A DNA stretch of 64,000 nt from NCBI GenBank assembly GCA_902788605.1, contig CADAKX010000009.1, positions 1 to 64,000 of the forward strand, in the 5' to 3' direction. Shown piece after piece: positions 44,338 through 53,800 of the stretch. The translations under genes were made by a program, and so were the position numbers. How positions within the stretch are numbered: position 1 is the stretch's first letter; every line of letters begins with the position of its first letter. Below the pieces are notes generated by a model, which saw only the letters and a program-made list of their open reading frames with translations, was not told where the DNA came from and did no database searches. This stretch comes from an uncultured Prevotellaceae bacterium (GTDB taxonomy: Bacteria; Bacteroidota; Bacteroidia; Bacteroidales; Bacteroidaceae).

Positions 44338-47300
44338 TTAGAAATCAACAGTGATACCAAGCGTATAAGAACGTGAACGTGGTGTCTGAGCACCATCGGT
44401 AGCAGGTGACTCGCCGCCGAATGCGATATCGGGGTCAACACCAGAGTACTTGGTAAGTACGAATGGGTTGTTGATACTTGCATAGAACGAGAGGCGGTTG
44501 AGGCCGCACCAAGTCAAGTACTTCTTCTTCACGTTATAGTTCAACTGTGCATAGCTCATACGCAGATAGCTACCATCCTCAACGAAGCGGTCGCTAATCA
44601 GCGTGTTGTAGTTACTGTTATTACCGTACATAGCACGTGGGATAACGGTCACGTCACCCTCCTGACGCCAGCGGTAGTTCACAGCCTGGCTCTGGTTGTT
44701 GTTGGTAGTCATGGCCTCGGCATCCAAACGGGCCAAGTTGATAATCTTGTTACCAACACGATAGGTAAACTGTGTAGACAGACGCCAGTCGCCATAACTG
44801 AAGTTGAAGCCGAAACCACCAGTCAGCTTAGGCAGTGACGAACCCAGATAAGTGATATCCAGAGCATTGATCTGACCATCGTGGTTCAGGTCCTCGTAGA
44901 TGGCATCACCACCGTTGAAGCCTGGGAAGTTCTGGTCGTGACCAGTACCGTCGATACGATAGTCGTAACGCATACGCAGGGGAACATTGTTACCGCTGAG
45001 AATCAGGTTGCCGTTCTCGTCAACAGCCACAGGAGCTGTCTTGCCCTCGGCGCGGAACTTCTGCCAGTAGGCCTGAATCTCATCAGGAGTCATACCTGCC
45101 ACAGCATTCTTGAAGGTGTTGTAGTTATACTGGTAAACACCCAGATACTTGAAACCATAGATGGCACCGAACGGGTTGTGGAGCTGTACGCGCTGCAGGG
45201 TCTCACGGTTGGCATAGCCATAAACAGAGTTCTTGCTATCGAGGATGTTAGCATCCATCTCCAGGATTTCGTTACGGTTGTTACCGAAGTTCACGTTCAT
45301 ATCCATTCTGAACTTACCGGCCTTGATGAGCTGGTTGGTATTGATATGGAACTCCCAACCGGTGTTGCGCATCTTACCGTCATTATGAGTAGGAACGGTA
45401 GAGAAACCTGAGTTAGAAGGAATATGGAAACCACCGAGCAACATGTCAGAACGGGTTGACTGATAACCCTCGAGGGTCAGGTTCAACTTACCGTCGAACA
45501 GGCCTACGTCGATACCGAAGTTATAGCTCTGGATCTGCTCCCATCTCAGGTCCGACAGACGGATGTTCAGGGGCTTCATGGCTGCCATGTCGATATAGCG
45601 TGAGGTAGAACCGTACTTAGAGGTATAGAGGTAGTTCTGACCAGGCTGGCTACCATTCAGACCCCAGCTGGGACGGATGGCGAACATGGAGAGCAGGGGC
45701 TTCAGCTTCTGCATCCAAGGCTCATCACTGATAATCCACTTCAGAGATACTGAGGGGAAGTAACCCCAACGGTTGCCGGGACCAAACTTCGTGGTACCGT
45801 CGACACGCAGGGTGAGGTCAGCCACATAACGGCCTTTGTAAGCATAGTGGCCAGAGAATGTGTAGTACATAGAACGCCACTGGCTGAAACCAGATGACGG
45901 GGTGTCAATCATACCTGCAGTAGGCGACACGATAACGCTACCAGTAGAAGGCAGACCGTAAGCAGATGTAGACTGAGAGTTGCTTGAGCCAGAAGTCAGC
46001 TCGAAGCGTCCCATCATCATGGCACTGTGATCCTTATTGGCGAAGGCCGGAATCAGGGTCAGGGTCTGCTTGGTGTTGAACGATACGCTCTTGTTTGAAC
46101 CAGAAGAAGCGGTATTCAACTTATCCTTCCAAGTCTTAGAGACAAGTTCCTGGGGATAGAAAGCATCGTTGTAGCCATTAGAGATGTTCATATAAACCGA
46201 ACCACGCCAGTTCAACTGCCAGTGATCCTCATCAAGACCCAGCAAGTTGTAGCTTACCACCAGCTCGGGGTTCATATCATAGTTGGTCTGATTTCTGCGA
46301 GCCAACTTGGCCACAGCCACAGGGTTAGAATAGTTACGCTGGTCGTTCTTGAAGACTTCTGAGCCGATATAGGGACCGCTCTGCAACATATTATAGAAGA
46401 TGTCAGTATCCTCACCAGTCAGAGGATCCTTCTCATAGATACTCATGTTAGGCATCTTCTTCAGGGCAATAGGCAGCAACTCCTCGTAGTTACGCTTGTT
46501 CTTAGTGTAGGTCATTGAGAAGTTGGTGCTCACACGGATACGCTGGCTGACATTATAGTCCAGGTTCACACGGGTAGAGAAACGGCTGAGTTTCTGCTCA
46601 ATGATGGTACCAGTCTCATGGTCGAAACCTGCACCAACACGGAAGCTGGCCTTCTCACCACCACCGGTGATGGTGGCGTAGTGGTTCTGGCGAAGACCCC
46701 ACTGGGTCACCTCGTCACGCCAGTCGGTGTTGTCGCGATACTGACGCCACTCTGAGAAACCAGAGGTGTTATCCAAATAGTTAATCTCGGGGATACGGTC
46801 ACCGTCAGAGGCATTATCATCCTGACGAGGATTGAAATAAGACTCCTTCAACATCATGGTGTAGTCATCACCATTCAGCAGGTCATAGCCTTTGGGCTGA
46901 TAGGTACCAGTGAGCTTCAGAGAGTAGGTTACGTGAGGTTTACCCTGCACACCACGCTTGGTGGTAAGCTCGATAACACCGTTACCACCCTGAGAACCGT
47001 AAACGGCACAAGCAGCAGCATCCTTCAACACGGTGATTGATGCGATATCCTCGGGGTTGATGTTCAGCAACTCGGCGAACTTCTCATCGTTGGCGCCCTG
47101 CATATCGAAGTTGTCGAGGTTCACCTCACGAATGTTACCATCGACCACGATCAGCGGGTTGGCATCGGTCAGCGTTGACAGAGAAGAAGCACCACGCAGA
47201 CGCATGGTAGAACCTGAACCCAGGTTACCAGAGTTACTGATAATATCCAGACCAGCAATACGTCCCTGCAGAGCCTCGTCGACAGAGGTAATGCCCAGAC

Positions 47301-47721
47301 CCTCAAACTCCTTCATCGAGATGGTCTGCGTTGCATAAGAGATCTCTCGCTGGGGGATAGGCAGGGTGTTACCCTGAAGACGCTGCTTACCCTTAATGGT
47401 AACGGTCTTCAGCACGGTCTTAGACTTCATCTGAATCTTGAAAGAAGACTTGTTGATGGGCAAAATCACATCGGTCATACCCACATAGGTAATCTTCAGT
47501 TTGTTCTTGGGGTTACTCACCTTCATGGTGAAGTTACCATTCAAGTCGGTAATCGTTGAGTTGATGTTACGGTCGTTGGCATCAACCTCACGTACGGCGG
47601 CACCCATCAGAGGGCCCATATCGTCGCTCACTGTACCGTGAACCGACGTAATCGTCTGTGCGCTCAATGTTGTAGAGAACAACAGCGCCAGCATCATTAT
47701 GATAGATTTAAGTATTCTCAT
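44338..47721 (-). CDS. SusC/RagA-type TonB-dependent transporter (first pair)
   Basis: A 1127-aa outer-membrane transporter: signal peptide (1-21), carboxypeptidase-regulatory-like domain (SVHGTVSDDMGPLMGAAVRE, about 26-100), plug with EALQGRIAGLDIISNSGNLG, MRLRGASSLS, NPLIVVDGNIRE and ITVLKDAAACAVYGSQGGNG, then a 22-strand-type barrel ending YTLGITVDF with the terminal Phe. It keeps the family's plug sequence better than the second SusC does. The ATG is preceded by an exact AGGAGG, unusual for this phylum. It lies between a FAS1 lipoprotein and its SusD. Confidence 0.96.
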   Translation of the reverse strand: MRILKSIIMMLALLFSTTLSAQTITSVHGTVSDDMGPLMGAAVREVDANDRNINSTITDLNGNFTMKVSNPKNKLKITYVGMTDVILPINKSSFKIQMKSKTVLKTVTIKGKQRLQGNTLPIPQREISYATQTISMKEFEGLGITSVDEALQGRIAGLDIISNSGNLGSGSTMRLRGASSLSTLTDANPLIVVDGNIREVNLDNFDMQGANDEKFAELLNINPEDIASITVLKDAAACAVYGSQGGNGVIELTTKRGVQGKPHVTYSLKLTGTYQPKGYDLLNGDDYTMMLKESYFNPRQDDNASDGDRIPEINYLDNTSGFSEWRQYRDNTDWRDEVTQWGLRQNHYATITGGGEKASFRVGAGFDHETGTIIEQKLSRFSTRVNLDYNVSQRIRVSTNFSMTYTKNKRNYEELLPIALKKMPNMSIYEKDPLTGEDTDIFYNMLQSGPYIGSEVFKNDQRNYSNPVAVAKLARRNQTNYDMNPELVVSYNLLGLDEDHWQLNWRGSVYMNISNGYNDAFYPQELVSKTWKDKLNTASSGSNKSVSFNTKQTLTLIPAFANKDHSAMMMGRFELTSGSSNSQSTSAYGLPSTGSVIVSPTAGMIDTPSSGFSQWRSMYYTFSGHYAYKGRYVADLTLRVDGTTKFGPGNRWGYFPSVSLKWIISDEPWMQKLKPLLSMFAIRPSWGLNGSQPGQNYLYTSKYGSTSRYIDMAAMKPLNIRLSDLRWEQIQSYNFGIDVGLFDGKLNLTLEGYQSTRSDMLLGGFHIPSNSGFSTVPTHNDGKMRNTGWEFHINTNQLIKAGKFRMDMNVNFGNNRNEILEMDANILDSKNSVYGYANRETLQRVQLHNPFGAIYGFKYLGVYQYNYNTFKNAVAGMTPDEIQAYWQKFRAEGKTAPVAVDENGNLILSGNNVPLRMRYDYRIDGTGHDQNFPGFNGGDAIYEDLNHDGQINALDITYLGSSLPKLTGGFGFNFSYGDWRLSTQFTYRVGNKIINLARLDAEAMTTNNNQSQAVNYRWRQEGDVTVIPRAMYGNNSNYNTLISDRFVEDGSYLRMSYAQLNYNVKKKYLTWCGLNRLSFYASINNPFVLTKYSGVDPDIAFGGESPATDGAQTPRSRSYTLGITVDF

Positions 47722-47730
47722 ACGTTAGTT

Positions 47731-47741
47731 CCTCCTCTCTT
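47731..47741 (-). promoter_or_regulatory. Canonical Shine-Dalgarno before the first SusC
   Basis: On the minus strand GAGAGGAGGAAC precedes the ATG at 47721, with the GGAGG core about 9 bases upstream. Most other starts in the window have only A-rich leaders. Confidence 0.7.
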
Positions 47742-50573
47742 TTATTTAAGTGCTTTCAGTGCGTCAACCACAACGTCACGCCAGGGACGCATGTTCTCAT
47801 ACTTCATGACACCGTCAATTTGATGGAGAACCACGTTACTGGCCATGAACATACGTGAGCTGTTGGTGTAAGGCTTGTTCTCAAACCAGTACTCACGACA
47901 TACCTTATTATAAAGACCCTTGTCGGTCTTCACATGGTGCACGCCACCAATAGCATCGGTGATGGTCATGCTGGTATTGTCGTAGTTCACCTTGATGGGA
48001 TAGTAACGACCCGTCGAGGGATTACGTTTCATACTCTCGAAAGAAGTGGTTGCATTGGCAGCCTTAGCCAGACCGATAGCCACAGAGTTATCTTGTACGT
48101 GATAACGAATGAAGTCGTTAACAATGTCACGGACAGTCGAGATAACTGTCTGACGAACCTTATCACGGTCAGCGTTATATTCATACCAACCCTCAGCAAT
48201 ACACAAGCTATCAACAACAGGCTCCTCACCAGTCACCTCACTCTTGTCACCACGAGAAAGCTCTTCATCGGTTGGCAGAATCTTTTGGTCCTGCAGCGCC
48301 TGGATGGCAGCATTCGTAGGCACATAAACGGTGTAGTTGTAGTTGTCGAGGATACGCAAGTTCTCGCTACCCAGTTCGGTCATACCGGCATAATACTTGG
48401 TGTTAGATCCTGCATTAAGGGTTACAGCGAGCAGGTCACAGTAGTCGTTCTTCAAGAGATTAAAGAATGACTGGAACTCAGAATTATTCTTCAGCGTAAG
48501 ATAAACACTGTTCTGTGCACCCATAGGACACTGGCTCTCCAACTGGTAAGAGTTACCATTCTGCTTATCATAGCGCTGAACGCTGGTAATCTTACGACCA
48601 TTGTGCTCCATCTGCCAACCACCTTCGAAGCAGAGGCTATCGCCAACAAAAGAGGCACGAATGATGGCACCACCCTTGGTCTTGAAATAGTTATAACCAG
48701 CCTTCACATAGTCTTCAACAGTCATGCTCTTATCGGGGATAACGATAATCAGCTGATCCATCATACCGTCGAATACAGTATTGATGACGTTGTCAGCCAC
48801 AGACTGCTGCTTGGGGGTAGCAACAACCTTGGTGATATTACCATCAGCATCCACCTGAGCTTCATAACGACGAGCCTTAACACTCTTAGTGGTAAGGTCC
48901 CAACGGAACTCAAACACATCGGGGTTCTCCACCAGGATACTGTCACCATTGCCGTCAACAGTCTTCACCATCTTACCATAAGAACCCTGGTCTACATAGT
49001 TAAGCAAAGCACCATTGGTGGGAAGCAACATAGCATACTTAGAGTCCATTGACAACAGGTAAGGCAGGAAGCCACGACCCTCAATACCTCCAGAATAGAT
49101 GATATTCATAGTAGATACGTGGGCCAAGGCAGGATAAGCCACTGAAGCGAACTCAGCGGGAGTGAACACCTTGTTGGTCTTATAAACCACACCATTACAA
49201 CCCATATAACAGCCAACAACATCAGAAGTCGTGATACCCAACGGTTCCTTGGCATCGTTGAGCACGAGGTCGAACTTTGAAGGAACTGCATCAGAGAATG
49301 TGCTCAACATGTTGACATTGATGAGCTTAGCAATAATCTCATCGGGAATAGAGTCCATCTCCTTGTACTCGTCCTGCAACTCCTTACCAGCACCGTTCCA
49401 CCAGTCGAGGATGGCCGTATTCGTAGGTACGATCATCACGCCAGCGTCGTAGTGGCAGTCGTTGTCATTCTCAGAGTTATTGTCGATATACTGGTTCCAA
49501 GCAGGGTCATACTTCAAATATGCCATCACCAAGTTGCCCTCGGGATCAGTAGGCTTATCCGAGTTCTTGTTGGTATAGTTCATTACACGACCCGATCTGT
49601 GATCGAAGCAGCGCTGACTAAAGTAACGCAACACGAAGGCTGAGTCCTCTGAGTTATAGATACGGTCATACTCGCGCGTACCTTCTTCATAATAATAAGG
49701 TGCAGAGTAACGATCCATCAGGTGGCTCCAAATAGAGGTAGAGGGATCCTGACGAATAATCTCGGCCATATTGGGGCTTGACTCAATCACGCCGTCCACC
49801 TTGTGGATATAACCGTTCTTACATGTGATATCATAATCAATCTTCTTACGGCTGGGGTCACCAGAGTTCAGCACCTGCTTACCGTTAACCCAAGCCTCTT
49901 CGAGACTGTTGGCACGACCGTTGGTCAGCACCTTCAGGTCAGCAGCCGTAATCTTCTTGTTCTCAAGATAAGCGGGAAGGAAGTGAATCATCGTGGCCTT
50001 GGTGGCATCCTTGAACAAGGGGATAGCCTTGCCGCGCTGACGCAGATAATCCCAATACTTCACCTTCGGCATAGAGTCGAGAGGCATCACATAGACAGAG
50101 TCATAGATTTCCGTCGATGACTCACGGCGCATGGTACGGCCCCACTCTGGCGTGGCGGCATCACCCTGTGCCTTACCGTTTGACATCAGCTCAAGCAGAT
50201 AGGCGTTGTTGATCATCGAATTCTTCAACAACATCTTCTTCTTGGCATCACTCAGGTCTTCATAGCGGCTAACGCCCCATGTGTTCGACTTAAACCACGC
50301 ATCAAATGCGCTGTCTGAAGCAACGAACAATGTTCTAGAACCTGTGTGGCTAAGGACTTCCTTTTGGTCGAGGTCGTCGATTAGACGCAGCATGGTCTTG
50401 TAATTGCCTTCATCCTGCAAACGCTCATAGATAGAGTTTCCCAGCCATTCAGGCTGTCCTGTAAGGATTAGATCGTCGTCTTTACACGACTGCATCACGG
50501 AGGCTCCTATCAGCAGTGCACAGGCGGCGAGAGCCACACTTCGTCCTTGCTTTACGATAGTTTTACGTTCCAT
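47742..50573 (-). CDS. Multi-FAS1 (fasciclin) lipoprotein, 943 aa
   Basis: A large lipoprotein (signal ending SVMQSC, Cys at 30). Four FAS1-like modules can be seen from their second-strand motifs: RTLFVASDSAFDAWF (about 80), GVMIVPTNTAILDWW (about 379), YAMLLPTNGALLNYV (about 511) and YTVYVPTNAAIQAL (about 749). The matching closing segments are GYIHKVDGVIES, NGVVYKTNKVF and NVVLHQIDGVM near the C-terminus. It is the first of three FAS1 genes and lies directly upstream of the first SusC. It is probably exposed on the outer membrane and involved in binding or adhesion. No enzyme motif is visible. Confidence 0.82.
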   Translation of the reverse strand: MERKTIVKQGRSVALAACALLIGASVMQSCKDDDLILTGQPEWLGNSIYERLQDEGNYKTMLRLIDDLDQKEVLSHTGSRTLFVASDSAFDAWFKSNTWGVSRYEDLSDAKKKMLLKNSMINNAYLLELMSNGKAQGDAATPEWGRTMRRESSTEIYDSVYVMPLDSMPKVKYWDYLRQRGKAIPLFKDATKATMIHFLPAYLENKKITAADLKVLTNGRANSLEEAWVNGKQVLNSGDPSRKKIDYDITCKNGYIHKVDGVIESSPNMAEIIRQDPSTSIWSHLMDRYSAPYYYEEGTREYDRIYNSEDSAFVLRYFSQRCFDHRSGRVMNYTNKNSDKPTDPEGNLVMAYLKYDPAWNQYIDNNSENDNDCHYDAGVMIVPTNTAILDWWNGAGKELQDEYKEMDSIPDEIIAKLINVNMLSTFSDAVPSKFDLVLNDAKEPLGITTSDVVGCYMGCNGVVYKTNKVFTPAEFASVAYPALAHVSTMNIIYSGGIEGRGFLPYLLSMDSKYAMLLPTNGALLNYVDQGSYGKMVKTVDGNGDSILVENPDVFEFRWDLTTKSVKARRYEAQVDADGNITKVVATPKQQSVADNVINTVFDGMMDQLIIVIPDKSMTVEDYVKAGYNYFKTKGGAIIRASFVGDSLCFEGGWQMEHNGRKITSVQRYDKQNGNSYQLESQCPMGAQNSVYLTLKNNSEFQSFFNLLKNDYCDLLAVTLNAGSNTKYYAGMTELGSENLRILDNYNYTVYVPTNAAIQALQDQKILPTDEELSRGDKSEVTGEEPVVDSLCIAEGWYEYNADRDKVRQTVISTVRDIVNDFIRYHVQDNSVAIGLAKAANATTSFESMKRNPSTGRYYPIKVNYDNTSMTITDAIGGVHHVKTDKGLYNKVCREYWFENKPYTNSSRMFMASNVVLHQIDGVMKYENMRPWRDVVVDALKALK

Positions 50574-50827
50574 AAGTTTTGTTAGTTATTTAATATGTAA
50601 TTATTGTTTATGCTTCTTATTTTAGTCCTATATATTGAGTCCTGTTGCCAGGATCGGTGTCTTCATATTTGGGGGCTCCATAGGGAGCAGAGTCAGTAAA
50701 TTCATTTCTCCGGTGGGTTTTGGTTGAACATTCATTAAATAAACGAAGGAACCGGAGACAGCCTTTTCGGCTGTCCCCAGTCCCTTTTATGAGAGATTGG
50801 TCAGTTTTTTACTTCTGAACATTTTTA
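50574..50827. other. Gap between the 1291-aa gene and the FAS1/Sus genes
   Basis: These 254 bases hold no ORF and no TAnnTTTG box on the minus strand. GACAGCC/GGCTGTC forms a hairpin at about 50757-50776 without a T-run, and a small GCTCC/GGAGC hairpin lies near 50675. It may be a partial attenuator or RNA processing site between co-transcribed genes (inference). Confidence 0.5.
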
Positions 50828-53800
50828 TTAATTGCGAATCTTCTGAATCAGAGTAGCACCGTTGCTCAGAGTTACCTTCTGGATCATGATACCCTTGTGA
50901 GCCTTGGTAGCCTTGCGGCCATCGAGTGTGAAGTACTCAACCTTAGCGGTCTCGCCGTTCACAGCCTCAATACCAGTGAGGTCGGGGCTAACAGTCTGTG
51001 AGCTGTTCTTACCGAAGTAAGTGAGCTTGAAGTTGTCGAGAACAACCCAGCTATTACCCTTCTGCTCAGCCTTCTTGATACCAACGGTCAGGATGCCATC
51101 AGCATTTACCTTCACAATAGCCTTGTTGTAGTAAGCCTCAGGATTCAGATCCATGTAATCGCGACCACCCTGCAGTGAGTTAGGAATGTAGTAAACAAGA
51201 CCTTCCTCATTGTTGATGTCAGTAGCCTCAGCTACACCCTCGAGACCGGGATCCTCTGTCTGAGCACCAGCCAATACGTTAGCAATAGGAGCTGTGAAGA
51301 CAGCAGCGCTATCACCAGCAACGGCATAGAGCAGAGCCATTGAATATTCAGGATTAGCCTTCCAGCCATCGTAGTTCTCCTGGTTGCCACCATTGCGAAC
51401 CCATGCGTCAACGCCGAGCTCGTAAGTACCCTCGGGCAGACCCTTGATGGTCTGGTACATATCGAAGCCAACCTGCCAGAACTCCATAGCGAGTACAGAC
51501 TTCTGAGTATCGTCGTTACCCAGGTTACCGGGGTTGTTCCAGCCGTCAGAGCTATTGGTTGTCTCGTCAACGTCAGAGAATTTAGCAGACTTGATAACTG
51601 CAGTTACGTCAACAGGATTGCTGTCGCTAGCCTCATTAACGTTTGCGGGCAACTTCAGCTTGGTGAAGAGCACGTCAATCTTCTCAATGTATTCCTTAGC
51701 CTCAGCGTCAGTCAGAGTGTGATTGTCGCAACCAGTCATAATGGTAGAATACAGGGCGTTAGCCTCGTTGATGGCATCCTGATTCTCTGACTCGTTGACA
51801 GCCTCGTTCAGCGACTCGGCCTTAGCAACCAGATTCTCGAACAGAGCTACAGACTCGATGATAGCGGCGTTCAGGTCGAATGTAGCATTCAGAGCTGCGA
51901 ACATAGCAGCACCGTCATTAGCAGCGATAGCGTCGTTTGCCTGCTGAACAACAAGTGCAGCTCTATCATAGACATCCTTACCCATAGGCTTGGTCAAGTC
52001 AATCTTAGCGATAGCCTCCTCCAGCAAGGGCTTAACTGCATCAGGATTATCAGGCGTGTGATAGGTCAGCTCGAAGCTATCCCAGATACACCACCAATCC
52101 GTATTACCATTCATCTTCACACCGATACGGAAGGTGTCACCCTCCTTAGCAATCAGACCATAAGCGGTGGTCTTGTACATACCCCAACCGAAGCACTGGG
52201 CAGCACCACCCATTGAGTTAGGATAAGGCTTGTCGTTAACAGTCTCTGAATACCAATCCTCAACCTTCACCATCTCCTTGCCGATATCCTCGGGGCTCTC
52301 AGAGTAAACGCTGGGGAACTGACTCATTGCATTATTCATATAGAGGTATACGGGAGAGGTGTAAGGAGCAACCAGGTCGTCACCCTTAGTGTAACCACCC
52401 ATCTCACAACGTACATAACCCTGTACCTGCAACTCATAGAGACCTACAGGCAGATCCTTAACTTCCTGCCATACATCCCAGTTGTAACGGTGCCAAGCCT
52501 CGAAGCAGTAGTTCATCTTGCCCAGAGCGCTCTCCATCAGATCCTTGTTACCCTGTCCAAGAGGTCCACGGGTGATGTTACTACCTGTACCAGCGTCGAT
52601 GGTCCAGCCCTCAGCCTTACCAGAGTTGATATCCTCATCCTCGTCGAAGCCAGGATTCTTGATGTACTTGGTCATCTTCTTGCCCTCGTAAACATCCTGC
52701 TTAGACTTATCCTCGATGGTCTTTATCCAGCCATTAATCTTAGCAATCTCGGCCTCCAACTCCTCGTTGGTCAGCTCAACCTTCTCAAGGATATCCTCGG
52801 TATCGAAGTCGAGGTAGTCTGCCAGTTCGCCAGTCTCCTCAATATCCTTATACTCATCATTAGCAGCCACTGCCTTAGCGTCATCCAGCAACTTCACATA
52901 CTTCTTCCAGAGAGCGATGTTGTTGTCCAGAGCAGCCTTAGCATTGTTGATACCATCCAGAATAGCCTGAACCTCAGCCAGAGTGCTGGCAGTCTTCTCA
53001 CCAGAGTAAGCCTGCTGGTAAGCGGTCAGGTAAGCCTCGGTATAGAGAGTACCATCTTCAATAACATACTCACCGTAGTTCTTCATAGCAGCCTCAATAT
53101 ACTTCTGGCAAGATGTAGCATCACTACCATAGTACGTCAGGCCAAAGGTATCAAAGCAGCTCCAGTTGTCAGCATCACCTTTCTTCTCAGGGTTCTTCAC
53201 ACCAATACGGAGAGAAGCCTCAGCATCGGTAACCAGGAACATCACCTTAGTATCATAGAAACCAGCCTCCTCATACAGACGGAAAGCAGAGGGGTCATTA
53301 GGAGAATAGTAGGTAACATCGTTACCCTCAGCATCAGGATGTGTCTCTGAGTTCTCTCCAGCACTTGTACCGAACTCAGTTGCGCCACCCATAGGAGTTG
53401 TGTTGAAGCAAGCCCAGATAAAGTTGAAGGGAGAGCTTGTCTCAACATCACCCTGCTTCACATACAGACTTGAAGCAGGAGTAATGCCACTTTCCATATC
53501 AGCCCAGCTACCACGCCAAGAAGTCTTAGCGGTCAGAGCGTAGATACCAACGGGCAGACCTGTGATATCCTGATAGGTATCGAAGGTTGCATTCCACTTC
53601 TCTGCTACGTTAGCAGGACCGTGTGAACCGCTACCAGTCATGTTGGGAGCATCACCCAGCCAACCAGTATAAGAAGCATTGTCGAAATTCGGGTTAGTGA
53701 TCTTAGTTGTCATATCACCAGGATTCTCCCATGTTGCATGAGTCTCACTCCATGCAGCCACAGCAGCTGCCAAGTCGTTGATAGCCTTTTCTACCTGAGC

